NCBI GenBank assembly: GCA_002786025.1
Contig: NHNW01000009.1
Coordinates: 750,376-814,375, forward strand
DNA from: Zasmidium citrigriseum
Taxonomy: Eukaryota; Ascomycota; Dothideomycetes; Mycosphaerellales; Mycosphaerellaceae
Direction of reading: 5' to 3'
Length of the DNA: 64,000 nucleotides
Below the pieces are notes generated by a model. It was not told where the DNA came from, made no database searches, and worked only from the letters and a program-made list of their open reading frames with translations. Positions 33,332 to 43,495 of this stretch are shown here, in pieces. The translations under genes were made by a program, and so were the position numbers. Every line of letters starts with the position of its first letter. Positions within the stretch are counted from its first letter, which is position 1.

Positions 33332-34743
33332 CTAATAACTTTACTATCTATAATAAGGTCTCTAGTTTACGTATCCTAAGTAATATTACCTTTACGCTTA
33401 AGTCTACCTTTTAAGAGTAAGTTATAGTAAGAGTAAGGTAAGTATAGCGTATTTATAACCTTAATATATATTATATACCTACTCTTAGTCTTTAGAAGAA
33501 GTCTTATAACTCCTCTTTATATATAGCTTAATCTTTCTATAGCTTATAAGAAGTTAATAGGCTCTTTTAAGCGCTCTATAGACTTAAACTATAACTTCTT
33601 ATTAAAGAAATAATATAATATTATAGAATTAAAGATAATACTATTTAAAGTAAGCCTTTTCTACCTAGCGCTAGTAATAGTAGCTTTAGCTTAACTTAAA
33701 TTATCTTTACTATAGGTATATAACTTAAGGAGGTTATTATTATCCTTATCCTCTTTAGTAGGCGTAGTAGCGCCCTTCTTATAGGTAGATCTCCCCCTAT
33801 TCTTTAACTTACCCTTCTTAGACTTCTTTTTATTATTTAAATCTTAAGATTTAGATATCTAGCTATTAGGGGCTTACTTAGGATATTTAACCTAGTATTT
33901 CTTAGGAGTATATCCTTTCTTCCTATACTCTTTATACTCTAAACTTAATCCTATAGCCCTAGTAGGCCTAATCTTATTCTATATAGGTAGAGTCCTCTTA
34001 GTCCTTAGAGTTAAGATTAACTTTTCTAAAGTATAATTCTTAGGTCTATAAGCTTACCTCTATATTCTTATCTACTCTAGATACCTTATACTACTTAAGA
34101 ATAAGATATTAATATATATACTTAGTAGCTCTAAGGTTAGTCTTAGATATATTAGATTAGCTTAATAGTATTACTCTATTATAATCTTATACCTTTATAA
34201 GTTCTTTTAGAAAGCCTTATAGTATACTAGTACGTTAGTATCTATTAGCTTCGTTAAATAGAGAGTCCTAAGAGTACTATAGATATCTAGGGTAATAATT
34301 AGTATATATATAGCTCGAATAATATTAAATAGCTCTTTTACTATCTTCCTTACTTACCTAAAGTCTAGTCTAATCTTATTATCTAGCCTTACGCTTATTA
34401 AGCTAAAGGCTAGGATATCTTTCTTATACTATACTTTAAACCTCTCTTAGTAGGTCTCTATTAGTTCTAAGGTATTACTAATTATCTATCTTTTAGGCTT
34501 TAACTTAAATACGAATAGTAGTATATTATTAAAGATAACTTTAATAATATTCTTCTTAAGTAGTATACCCTTAAGGATAGATCTCTATACTTAGAATAAA
34601 CTACCTCTCTTAAGGATATACTTTATACTACTCTTATCTACTTAGGAGTCTATAATAGGTATAGGGATAATAGGAGGAATATAGATATAGATTAGGAGGT
34701 TTTAGAGGGATTAAATAAATAAATAAGTAAACTAATCTATAAG

Positions 34744-34759
34744 CGCTAGGCTTATAACC
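34744..34759 (-). other. Possible primer-binding site
   Basis: Directly inside the right LTR the minus strand starts GGTTATAAGCC, resembling a mutated tRNA primer site of the TGGTTATCAG type. RIP changes prevent naming the tRNA. Confidence 0.35.
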
Positions 34760-34885
34760 TATTATATAGTAGAATTATAGCCTTTATATAATAATTAAAT
34801 GATTAATTAAAGATTAACTATCTAAGAGGTGCAAATTCTAATAGTGTAGCTTCCTTAGCACTTACGTAACCCTATGGGCACAACA
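34760..34885 (-). repeat. LTR (5' LTR of minus-strand element)
   Basis: 126-base partner of 28360-28485. It ends CACAACA on the plus strand, then TCTTT, giving intact TG...CA termini on the element strand. Confidence 0.88.
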
Positions 34886-34890
34886 TCTTT
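34886..34890. repeat. Target site duplication, right
   Basis: TCTTT, identical to 28355-28359. Confidence 0.8.
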
Positions 34891-35064
34891 TCATTTAGCC
34901 GAGGCCCCGATGGCGCGGGCAGAGGTGAGGTCCGACCAACCGACCAACCTTCGACTTCACAGCTCTGTACCACGCTTTTACTCCTGTGCTCGACACCTTC
35001 GTCTGTCGTCCAATCCTGGTCCGAGGCGCATCTTCTACACTTCGGCTGCAAAAGACAGACCGCC

Positions 35065-36867
35065 ATGGAGCCGATCCCGTATTCTGACGCCAAATTGCGT
35101 CGTATCCTATCCACGGTGCGCACGATCGCTGTTGTGGGTGCCTCGAGCAATTGGAACCGTCCTAGCTACTTTGTTATGAAGTATCTACAGCGCAAGGGCT
35201 ATCGTGTGATTCCCGTCAACCCCGGAAGCGCAGGCAAAACGCTGCTCGGGGAGCAAGTATACGCCAACTTGCGCGAAGTCCCAGACAAGGTCGATATGGT
35301 CAACGTGTTTAGGGCCTCGCACACAGTCGGTCCCATAATGGATGACGCCATTGCCGTGGGCGTCGAGGTGGTCTGGATGCAGCTTGGTGTGCGCAACGAT
35401 GAAGCCGCCGCAAAAGGCGAGGCAGCAGGCATTCAAGTCATCATGAATCGGTGCCCAAAGATCGAGTTCGGCCGTCTAGGTGGCGAACTGTCCTGGAGCG
35501 GAGTTAATTCCGGAATCATTCGAAACAAACCTGCGCAGTCGCCGACTGATCGCCTTAGCAATAACAACAACAGGCAGCGCGTTCTGCCCGAGACCAATAT
35601 CGAGTATGGCTTTGACACACGTGCGATTCACGCTGGCGCCGCACCGGACCCGACAACTGGTGCTCGCGGCACTCCAATCTATCAGACCACCGCCTATGTC
35701 TTTGACGATGTCGATCATGCCGCATCGCTCTTCAACCTACACAACTTTGGCTACATCTACAGTCGTCTGACCAACCCGACTGTCTCGGTACTTGAAGAAC
35801 GTGTCGCCAGTCTAGAAGGAGGTCGCGCCGGTCTCGCCGCGGCTTCGGGCCATGCTGTCCAGTTTCTGGTCTTTGCCACCATGATGGAGCCAGGCGATGA
35901 GTTTCTGGCTTCGACCAAGCTCTACGGCGGCTCTCTGACCCAATTTGGCCTTTCGTTCAAGAAGCTGGGCTGGCATTGCAACTTTGTCGACCCCACCGAC
36001 CCAGAAAACTTCCGACGCAGCCTCACGCCCAAATGCAAGGCAATTTTCATCGAGAGTCTCGCCAATCCTGGTGGCATCATTTCTGACATCGCCGCTATCG
36101 CCGAGATCGCCCATTCCGCTGGCCTGCCATTGATCGTAGACAACACGCTTGCCACCCCTTATCTGTGCCGGCCTATTGAATGGGGAGCTGATATCGTAGT
36201 CCATTCCACCACCAAATTTCTTGGCGGCCATGGCAACGCAATGGGCGGTGTCGTTGTCGAATCGGGTAAATTTGATTGGACTCAGGGCGGCAAGTTTCCA
36301 TCCATGACCGAGCCCGACCCTGCGTATCACGGCCTCCGTTTCTACGAAAACTTTGGAGATTTCGCCTTCACTACGAGGGCCCGCGCGGTTGCGCTCCGCG
36401 ATTATGGCCCAACGATGGCGCCGATGAATGCGTTCCTGACCATCACAGGCATCGAAACGCTCCATCTGCGCATGGAGCGTCACTGTAGTAACGCACTCGC
36501 CGTCGCACAATATCTCGCCCGTGACCCTCGTGTCGCCTGGGTCTCCTACGCCGGCCTGGAAACTAGCCCTTTTCGAGCTCTGGCCAAAAAATACCTTCCT
36601 TACGGCTCGGGATCCGTCTTCACTTTTGGCGTCAAGGGTGGCTACGAAACAGGCTGCAAAATAGTAGAGAGTGTCAATCTATTCTCTCATCTTGCCAACG
36701 TCGGCGATACCCGCAGCCTCATCTTGCATCCTGCATCGACTACTCACAGACAACTTTCCGACGAGCAGCGCGAAGCCGCGGGCGCGGGTTCCGATGTCAT
36801 CCGTTTGTCGATCGGCTTGGAAACAGCAGCCGACCTGATTGCGGATTTGGATAGAGCGTTAGGATAA
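35065..36867 (+). CDS. CoA-binding domain / O-acetylhomoserine sulfhydrylase fusion
   Basis: Intronless 600-residue protein with two parts. Residues about 8-145 form a CoA-binding Rossmann domain (IAVVGASSN at 21-29, then VIPVNPG and VEVVWMQLG), similar to stand-alone bacterial YccU-type proteins. After a linker (about 150-175, with a run of four Asn) residues about 180-600 form a PLP-dependent Cys/Met metabolism enzyme: TRAIHAG, the SRLTNPT segment, VDNTLATPY and the PLP lysine in STTKFLGGHG (K384). It most resembles O-acetylhomoserine sulfhydrylase (MetY/Met17 type), which makes homocysteine from O-acetylhomoserine and sulfide. The GACCGCCATGG start context is good. The role of the fused CoA domain is unknown. 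It lies 175 bases from the retrotransposon. Confidence 0.92.
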   Translation: MEPIPYSDAKLRRILSTVRTIAVVGASSNWNRPSYFVMKYLQRKGYRVIPVNPGSAGKTLLGEQVYANLREVPDKVDMVNVFRASHTVGPIMDDAIAVGVEVVWMQLGVRNDEAAAKGEAAGIQVIMNRCPKIEFGRLGGELSWSGVNSGIIRNKPAQSPTDRLSNNNNRQRVLPETNIEYGFDTRAIHAGAAPDPTTGARGTPIYQTTAYVFDDVDHAASLFNLHNFGYIYSRLTNPTVSVLEERVASLEGGRAGLAAASGHAVQFLVFATMMEPGDEFLASTKLYGGSLTQFGLSFKKLGWHCNFVDPTDPENFRRSLTPKCKAIFIESLANPGGIISDIAAIAEIAHSAGLPLIVDNTLATPYLCRPIEWGADIVVHSTTKFLGGHGNAMGGVVVESGKFDWTQGGKFPSMTEPDPAYHGLRFYENFGDFAFTTRARAVALRDYGPTMAPMNAFLTITGIETLHLRMERHCSNALAVAQYLARDPRVAWVSYAGLETSPFRALAKKYLPYGSGSVFTFGVKGGYETGCKIVESVNLFSHLANVGDTRSLILHPASTTHRQLSDEQREAAGAGSDVIRLSIGLETAADLIADLDRALG

Positions 36868-37290
36868 ATCAAGGTATAGCCAGTGGGCTTCCGTCCTCTT
36901 TCGTGGCACCACATCGCCATTTGTCTTCCCATTTCGATGAGGACGGTCGCATTCGACATGGTACCGTAACGCGTGATAGTTGCACATGCTCGATCAAGAC
37001 ACCACCCCACGTCCGCATATCGATAGCTGCCTTGATGGGCCTGGAAGTGTGGAGTAGAGCTACGAAGGCTCAGTGCGGCCTCCATCCATGGATGTAGTAC
37101 GTGACGTTGGCCTCGCATTCGTATTCGGACCGAGCCGCGTACAACTTTAGTTGGAATTGAAGAGCCTTAATCAAAATTCCCGTCTTCACGTGAACAAGTC
37201 CAGATCTTCAAATTCAGTCCACAACACCACCTTGATGAACTCGGAAGCTTAACAAGACCTCACTCCTTATTCTTGCGGCTTCCATCCAAC
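36868..37290. other. Intergenic region upstream of cyclophilin
   Basis: 423 bases. The part just before 37291 shares short motifs with the DNA before the truncated copy at 28242. Nothing else is identified. Confidence 0.5.
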
Positions 37291-37779
37291 ATGGCCCAAA
37301 ATGTCCTCCTCGAGACGTCGATGGGCTCCATCGTCGTCGAACTCTACACCACCCACGCGCCCAAGACCTGCCAAAACTTTTCTACGCTCGCGTCACGAAA
37401 TTACTACAATGGTACCATCTTCCATCGCATCATCCCGGATTTCATGATCCAGGGTGGAGATCCCACCGGAACCGGACGCGGAGGCTCGTCGATCTTCGGC
37501 GAGAAGTTCGAGGACGAGATTCGCAGCGACTTGAAGCACACCGGGGCTGGAATTTTGAGTATGGCGAACAGTGGGCCGAACACGAACGGGAGTCAGTTCT
37601 TCATCACATTGGCGCCCACGCCATGGCTTGATGGGAAGCATACGATCTTTGGAAGGGTCAAGAGTGGTATGAGGGTTGTGCAGAGAATGGGCTTGGTCAA
37701 GACTGGTGCAGAGGATAGACCGGAAGAAGAGTTGAAAATACTGAATGCGAGAGTTCTCGAGAGTGGTGAGGATTTTTGA
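37291..37779 (+). CDS. PPIL1-like cyclophilin (peptidyl-prolyl isomerase)
   Basis: 162-residue single-domain cyclophilin without signals for export. Family members speed cis/trans isomerisation of prolyl bonds; the PPIL1/Cyp1 type is a spliceosome component. Visible motifs are the catalytic [14 protein letters not shown] (Arg and Phe of the active site), GTGRGG, the substrate loop [16 protein letters not shown] and [12 protein letters not shown]; here the Trp of cyclosporin binding is kept. The length matches PPIL1 (166). I start at 37291, because the upstream in-frame codons from 37273 lack an ATG context and family members begin here. A truncated relative sits at 28242. Confidence 0.95.
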   Translation: MAQNVLLETSMGSIVVELYTTHAPKTCQNFSTLASRNYYNGTIFHRIIPDFMIQGGDPTGTGRGGSSIFGEKFEDEIRSDLKHTGAGILSMANSGPNTNGSQFFITLAPTPWLDGKHTIFGRVKSGMRVVQRMGLVKTGAEDRPEEELKILNARVLESGEDF

Positions 37780-37905
37780 AGAGCAACGAGCATTGCATTA
37801 GCAGGACACATCAACCCATGCCTTGGATGTCAATCCGGCTCATGGGCGGACTGGTAAGTCAATTTGCTACTCCTCATCTTTGCACTATCTGATGAACAGC
37901 TCAGA

Positions 37906-39399
37906 CTACAACGGCCCGTTTGGATGAAGCAGCACCTTCGAATAGCCGTCGATGCGCTTGTCGAACTTCTCGTACCTAAAAGATACGATTAGCGACAAAC
38001 TCCACGAGTTGCCGAGAAAGACTTACGCCATCGGAGCATCCTCGAGTCCTAACTCATGGCTGACCACGAAGCTGGGTTTTGCGCGACCAGAAATGATCAA
38101 ATCTCTGAGGTATCGATTGTACGCCTTCACGTTGCACTGGCCCGTGCCGAGCGAGAGTCCCTTCTCGAATAGCTTACCGAAAGAGAGAAGTATCTGGCCT
38201 TTGCCGCTCTGAGCGTCTGGAGCTCCTGGATCCGCAGGTACATAGAGCCCTTCAATCGAACGACGACATTAGCGAAATTGCTAAGCAAGAAAGGTGGTAC
38301 TCCTCGCTCTCTTACCGGGAATTCCAAGCCCACCAGTCGGCCTCGTCACCATGATCAGCTGGTCCAGCACAATGTTGGGTTGTTCCTGCGAGGGTGTCAG
38401 CTGCCATTTTGGCGCTACAGAACTGGGCGATCGCTGCGACTTACCTTGCTACCGCTCTTATCAACTGCCTGATAACCAACTGCATCCACAGCTCGGTCGA
38501 CCATGCCGCCATTCTGGTCAATAATCTGCTGCACTGGATCGCCGTCACGGAAGTTGATGGGGATGCAGCCAACCTTCTTCGCAGCATCGAGTCTTTCCTT
38601 GACCTGATCGACTACGAATACCTTCGAAGCTCCACGTATCACTCCGCTGTATGCTGCCATGAGTCCCACGGGACCAGCGCCGAATACTGCGACAGTTTCG
38701 CCCGGCTTGAATCCAGAAAGAACAAGTCCATGCCCTACAAAGAAGTATTAGAGACTGTCCATGGAACTGAGTTGAGAAGTCTTACATCCGGTCGGAAAGA
38801 TATCCGCCAATAAAGCGAAGTCGGCCTCGTGTTCAGTCCCCTCCGGCAATTTCAGGCCGTTGAAGTCCGCATAAGGCACTCGAAGGTATTGTGCTTGGCC
38901 TCCCTGGTACGGCCCCATTGCCACGTAACCATAGGCGCCTCCAGCGAATCCGGGCTAATATCAAGAAATCAGTGCCTTTCACATCGGAGTTTGACCAAGC
39001 GGCTACTCACGTTGACTCCAGTACAGAACGCAGTCTTTCCCTCCTCACAGTTCCTGCAACGGCCATCCGCGACATTGAATGGGAGGACGATTCGATCGCC
39101 CTTCTTCAAAAGAGTAACGCCTGGACCCGTCTCCGTGATAACGCCCATGTTCTCGTGGCCGAATACTAGACCGGACTCTGCTGCTGTTCGGCCCTCATAC
39201 CTTTGGAGAGTAGAGGTCAGTGTTGGTACAAACTTCTGAATTGACATACACACATGTGAAGGTCGGAGCCGCAAATGCATGAGGTCGTGACTTTGATAAT
39301 GCAGTCGTCCGGATGCTGGATCTTGGGCATGTCAATCTCCTTGACGGAGACAGAGAATGGGCCATCGTAGTGCAGAGCTTTCATCTTCCCGGAAGACAT
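37906..39399 (-). CDS. Zinc-dependent alcohol dehydrogenase (formaldehyde dehydrogenase-like), seven exons
   Basis: Exons 39399-39254, 39200-39011, 38954-38786, 38734-38445, 38385-38316, 38249-38027 and 37975-37906 join in frame through introns of 51-69 bases to 385 residues. It belongs to the MDR zinc alcohol dehydrogenases, glutathione-independent formaldehyde dehydrogenase branch. Motifs: catalytic-zinc Cys in CICGSDLHMYEGR (rebuilt across intron 1), GHENMG, structural-zinc cysteines (CRNCEEGKTAFC) and the Rossmann GAGPVGL with a VVDQ acidic end that favours NAD. Substrate is not certain. It has far more introns than its neighbours, so it is probably an old fungal gene. Confidence 0.93.
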
Positions 39400-39841
39400 G
39401 GTGAAGGTATGTTTTGAATTCTTTCTCGAGTGTCAAGCAAAGTCTTCTTGTATTTCTTAATTGAAGAGAAGGAACATTGAACTATCAGCAAGAAATAATG
39501 CTCCCTAAACGCATCGTCACGATCGCCTCTCACATTCCAAACGCCTCATTGATCTCATGCGGGGTTCTTGGGGACCTAAGCTCGCGTGCTGAGCTCTCCT
39601 CTTTTCGAGACGCGCATCACCAACCCACAGGCGGGGACACGGATGACGGTCTGGATTTGCTTGCTTGCACGCACGCGGCATTTGGGACATGGGCATTGAG
39701 TCGTGCTGCCGAGGGAGACGTACCGTTTTCTTTTGCACTAATCGCTAACTCGAACCGATCTTACTATCCAACGACTGCGAGCAGCGGCTTGCAGCTGGGA
39801 TGTTGTGCAATCTGACACGAACGATGGGCCCGAGCATATCC
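39400..39841. promoter_or_regulatory. Divergent promoter region
   Basis: 442 bases between the divergent starts of the alcohol dehydrogenase and the enoyl-CoA hydratase; it probably contains both promoters. Confidence 0.5.
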
Positions 39842-40813
39842 ATGGCGACGAGGAGAGCTCTCCGGTGTACATGGACCCAGAGGTGTTATACAGGCCATGG
39901 GAGAGCAGCATCACGTGCTTTCGCGACACATTCACTTCACAATCCACCTTGCTGGCCACGCCACCCCAAAATCCACCACACGCCACTTAGGACTTTCTAT
40001 ACTCCCTCAGCTGTTCCTCTAACGACCAACGCTCCGGGAGTCTATCACACGATCCAAGAGCATAGTCCAACCAGCACAACGGCCACAATCACAATCTCCA
40101 ACCCCCTAAAACTCAACATTCTCAACACCGCCCTCCTCTCGGATTTAATCCAAACCTGCTCTACCCTCTCGGCCAACCCGCACCTCCGCGCCGTGGTCCT
40201 CACGGGCGGCCCCGCAAAGCATCCTGCATTTGTGGGGGGCGCCGACATCAAGGAGATGTACGCTCTGCAAACACCCGCTGAAGCGAGGGAGTTCATAACG
40301 AAAGTCCACGAAGCCTGTCAAGCTCTAAGGGACATTCCTGTACCCGTGATCGCGAAGATCGATGGGTTTTGTTTGGGGGCTGGACTGGAGATTGCTGTGT
40401 CTTGTGATTTGAGGATTGCGACGGAGGGGAGTTCGTTTGCGATGCCGGAGGTCAGGGTGGGGATTCCGAGCGTCGTGGAAGCAGCGTTACTGCCTGGACT
40501 GATAGGGATGGGACGGACGAGGAGGTTGCTGTATCTTGCTGAGACGATCGGGGGTGTTGAGGCGGAGCGGTGGGGGTTGGTGGAGAGGGTTGTTAGGGAT
40601 GAGGAGGCGTTGGAGAAGGGGGTTGAGGAGTGGGTTGGGGCGCTGCTTGAGATGGGACCGAGGGCTATTAGGAGTCAGAAGAGACTGATGTTGGGGTGGG
40701 AGAGTAGTTCTGTGGAGGAGGGGATTATGGCGGGTGTGGAGGCTTTTGCGGAGGCTTATGAGGGGAAGGAGCCGAGGGAGATGATGGGGAAGTTTGTGAA
40801 TAGGAAGAGGTGA
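39842..40813 (+). CDS. Enoyl-CoA hydratase/isomerase family protein, mitochondrial
   Basis: About 323 residues from the ATG at 39842 (in-frame ATGs also exist at 39800 and 39824). The first 50 residues are Arg-rich with few acids, as in a mitochondrial targeting sequence. The crotonase domain follows: the oxyanion-hole segment FVGGADIKEM and the second one DGFCLGAGLEIAVSCDLRIA, with MPEVRVGIPSVVEAALLPGLIG carrying the Glu usual for hydratases. Length fits the family. The gene encodes a role in fatty-acid or branched-chain amino-acid breakdown, but the exact substrate is not visible. The second half is unusually G-rich on the plus strand. Confidence 0.9.
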   Translation: MATRRALRCTWTQRCYTGHGRAASRAFATHSLHNPPCWPRHPKIHHTPLRTFYTPSAVPLTTNAPGVYHTIQEHSPTSTTATITISNPLKLNILNTALLSDLIQTCSTLSANPHLRAVVLTGGPAKHPAFVGGADIKEMYALQTPAEAREFITKVHEACQALRDIPVPVIAKIDGFCLGAGLEIAVSCDLRIATEGSSFAMPEVRVGIPSVVEAALLPGLIGMGRTRRLLYLAETIGGVEAERWGLVERVVRDEEALEKGVEEWVGALLEMGPRAIRSQKRLMLGWESSSVEEGIMAGVEAFAEAYEGKEPREMMGKFVNRKR

Positions 40814-41020
40814 TATCAATGGGTCATGAACGTCGTTCTGAGCTACCATCCTACTTCTGCTCAGGCTGCATCGGTGGATTTCTCTAGTCGAGTGCTTGGC
40901 TTTAAGCTCTTGAAGAGCTTGCTGCACTTCTATCCTTTTGCGACAGAGGTGGGGATCGCTGCGCATATCTGCCAGCTTGACCGGAACATGAGACCATACT
41001 GCTTGCTTTTATAACTGGGT

Positions 41021-43495
41021 CTACTCGACCATGACACCGCCATCATCCTCTGCCTGAACCAGCTGCGGTGCTTCGTCATCCATGCCAGGCCTCCATGCCC
41101 GGCTTGGTCGCGGCCACACTCTCTTGTACAGTGACACGGCAACAGCATCCAGTGGGTTGATCTTCCCATCGAATGTGGCCTTGAAGTAACCGTGAGTACC
41201 CAGCGTCTCCTTGATGAAACCTTGACGCCCTCGCTTGGTCCACAGCTGTAGCGCACGGAAGTACTGAACGTCTTCATTGTTGAAGAACATGTACCGTACG
41301 GTGACGAGCTTCTTGTGGATTTTGTATGGGTGGCCGGTGAGGATGATTCGTTTGGCGATGATGCGGGAGGTGGACGGTGGCATGGTCGTTCCAGTGGCAA
41401 TCAGCTCGAGGGCAGAGGAAGGCTGCATGGACTGCGCAAGATCTTCGATAGCATCCTCTTGCTGTGTAGCTCCAGGTGCTTTGAAGAACAGACAAGGCAC
41501 GCTTCCCCAGGTGATCGGCCCCATGAAGGTGGCGACTGAAGTCTGTCCGGGGTGTAGGAAGCGATCAAATTTGTGCACATTGTTCGGCGTATTGCCGGCC
41601 TGGCTGAAGAGAGGGTTGATGATCAGCCGTCGAGGTCCGCATTGGAGGATGAGGGTCTCTTTGCTCTTGATTGGCTTGGGGTAGTCTGACGACAAAGTCA
41701 TCGACAAATTAACAGCCGTCCTCTTGTGCTCGTGCTTGAGGAGGGAGAAGAGCATGCTGGGCGTCGACAGGGACTGCAGTTCTTGTCGACGATCTTCAGG
41801 GACCCGTAGATGGACGTTGACCCTGGTTCCTGGTTTCACGCCACCGGTCATAGCCTCTTTCAGAACACGATTCTTCGCAGATTTGTAGTCCGCGATCTCC
41901 AGCAACCGAGTCCACTCTTCCGGCTCGTATGGCTTGTCTTCCTCAGTCTCCCAGTTGCTCGTCCTCAGACTCTTCAATCCTCTGTAGCGAGCAAGACGCT
42001 CTCGAGCATTGACACCTGGGTGCAGCTCAATCTCATCTGGGAACTCAAGATCGTCCTCAGCTTCATCACGTCGTTGCTTTCGGTAGGCCTCGATCTGATC
42101 AGCCTCGTCTTCAGGCGCGTTATCCTGGAAAATCTCGCTTTGAGGGTACTCAGAAGGCGCTCCAGCCTCCGTCGGTTCTCGCATCACATCATCAAAATGC
42201 CCGTCTGCCGGACCAGCCGCAACTGAGCCATTCATATCCATGTCATCATCTTCGTCATCATCAATGTCTTCAAGATCTGAGCCAGAATCAGAGACATCTC
42301 CAAGGTACCATGCTGCTTGATATTTGCTCGTCCCTCTTGGAAGGCGCTTGGGTGCTGGGATGTTGTCCCTCTCGTCGTCATGGAAGTAATGGTGATCGTC
42401 AAGTAGAACCGCTTTGCGTTCTGAGGGGGCGATGGAGGCTGTTGGCACATCGTCCATCACGGCTTCTTCGGGTGCAAGCTCAGCAAGGTCGTCCTGCTCT
42501 TCAGTAGGCTGTTCCAGTACTTGCTCGCCCTCAGGTTCATCGACAGCCATTTCGTTGGTCTTGAATCGCTTCTGCTTCGTTTGCAATGGTGCAGCAGTGA
42601 TCTTGTCAATTTGGAGATCGCCCCAGTCGCCAACTTGTACCAATCGATCAGCCTTCAGTCCTCTTCCTCTTACCACGCCAGTGGCAACAGCTTGATCTCC
42701 TTCCCATTTGAAATCTTCCAAAAGCATCCAGCTTCTGTCTTCTCTCCACCGAATACCTTTGGGCATGGTGGTGCACAAACTCCTCATCACATTGCTGCAA
42801 TCCTGGCGGTTGCTCAAATCGTGAACCTTCTCTTGTGTTGCGAAGAAATGGGTGATAAAGCTTTTCAGACTCTTCAGCACATCAGGTCTCTTCTTCGCTG
42901 GTTCGACTTTGTCCAAGCCGTACACTCCTGTCAGGACTGTCGACACTCCCTGTGACTCGATGCATCGCAGCATCTGCTCTCCAAGCTCGTCAACCTCCTC
43001 ACTGGCGCTCAGCACAAATAGAACAAAGTCTGCTATCCGGCATGCATCCAGACTTTGAATGAGGTCCCGCGAAGGTGTAAGATATTGCACTCTTTGCTTG
43101 AAGCGCGGGATTTCCACCTTCCATGGGCCCTGCTGCTGTGTGTCTTCTTCCTCCACATCCACACTACCATTCAGGCTCTTCAAAACATCTTGGCTCTTTA
43201 CGTCTCCACACAGTGGCACCACAGCTACAATCCTCGGCGTACCATCCTTCCCAGCAAACACGCTCTCCTTCTCGCCTCTAGCAGCGTTATGGTTAATCCG
43301 CAGCTGCTTTGCCCGGTTCCTTCGATCGAGTTTGGACATGACTTGCTGGTGAGGAGTCTTGCGATGACCTCTCTCAAAGGCTTCGACCTTGCCCTTGGAC
43401 TGTTCCTTGATGGCGGACTTGGAGGCGTGGCGGGTCTTGAAGGGCTTGTTCACCGTTTTGGTGGTGGGGCGGTGGGAGTGCTGGGCGGGAGCCAT
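41021..43495 (-). CDS. TSR1: Ribosome biogenesis factor TSR1
   Basis: Single-exon 824-residue protein with the layout of Tsr1, a GTPase-like but catalytically inactive factor needed for maturation of the 40S subunit. The basic N terminus (about 1-70) is followed by a GTPase-like region (PRIVAVVPLCGDV), an AARP2CN domain, an acidic linker rich in Asp/Glu (about 400-500, including DDDEDDDMD) and the C-terminal conserved region (DUF663-like) with VRYMFFNNEDVQYFRALQLW and GYFKATFDGKI. Yeast Tsr1 has 788 residues, so the length fits. Nuclear or cytosolic pre-40S association is known for the family. It is divergent from mannose-6-phosphate isomerase. Confidence 0.95.
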   Translation of the reverse strand: MAPAQHSHRPTTKTVNKPFKTRHASKSAIKEQSKGKVEAFERGHRKTPHQQVMSKLDRRNRAKQLRINHNAARGEKESVFAGKDGTPRIVAVVPLCGDVKSQDVLKSLNGSVDVEEEDTQQQGPWKVEIPRFKQRVQYLTPSRDLIQSLDACRIADFVLFVLSASEEVDELGEQMLRCIESQGVSTVLTGVYGLDKVEPAKKRPDVLKSLKSFITHFFATQEKVHDLSNRQDCSNVMRSLCTTMPKGIRWREDRSWMLLEDFKWEGDQAVATGVVRGRGLKADRLVQVGDWGDLQIDKITAAPLQTKQKRFKTNEMAVDEPEGEQVLEQPTEEQDDLAELAPEEAVMDDVPTASIAPSERKAVLLDDHHYFHDDERDNIPAPKRLPRGTSKYQAAWYLGDVSDSGSDLEDIDDDEDDDMDMNGSVAAGPADGHFDDVMREPTEAGAPSEYPQSEIFQDNAPEDEADQIEAYRKQRRDEAEDDLEFPDEIELHPGVNARERLARYRGLKSLRTSNWETEEDKPYEPEEWTRLLEIADYKSAKNRVLKEAMTGGVKPGTRVNVHLRVPEDRRQELQSLSTPSMLFSLLKHEHKRTAVNLSMTLSSDYPKPIKSKETLILQCGPRRLIINPLFSQAGNTPNNVHKFDRFLHPGQTSVATFMGPITWGSVPCLFFKAPGATQQEDAIEDLAQSMQPSSALELIATGTTMPPSTSRIIAKRIILTGHPYKIHKKLVTVRYMFFNNEDVQYFRALQLWTKRGRQGFIKETLGTHGYFKATFDGKINPLDAVAVSLYKRVWPRPSRAWRPGMDDEAPQLVQAEDDGGVMVE

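Larger units (their letters stand above)
28360..34885 (-). mobile_element. RIP-degraded Ty1/Copia LTR retrotransposon
   Basis: A 6,526-base element with 126-base LTRs, a TCTTT target duplication and no open frame. The DNA is strikingly TA-rich compared with flanking genes, as expected when RIP turns CpA into TpA on both strands. Orientation is minus: a purine run (AAGGGGGAG on the minus strand) touches the inner edge of the left LTR, and a possible primer-binding start (GGTTATAAGCC) touches the right one. On the minus strand an integrase-core remnant (D-R-G-G-E-F, 32638-32655) comes before a reverse transcriptase remnant in which the YxDD box has become Y-I-N-N (30840-30851). The order integrase then RT is Copia, not Gypsy. 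Both regions contain stops. It contains N runs at 31172-31193 and 33170. Confidence 0.9.

Noticed and set aside
28360..34885. AT-rich block as a centromere, replication origin or mitochondrial insertion
   Set aside because: Paired LTRs, a TCTTT duplication, a polypurine tract and integrase/RT remnants identify a RIP-degraded Copia element.
35812..36510. A 232-codon minus-strand frame
   Set aside because: Shadow of the sulfhydrylase, which has clear PLP-enzyme motifs on the plus strand.
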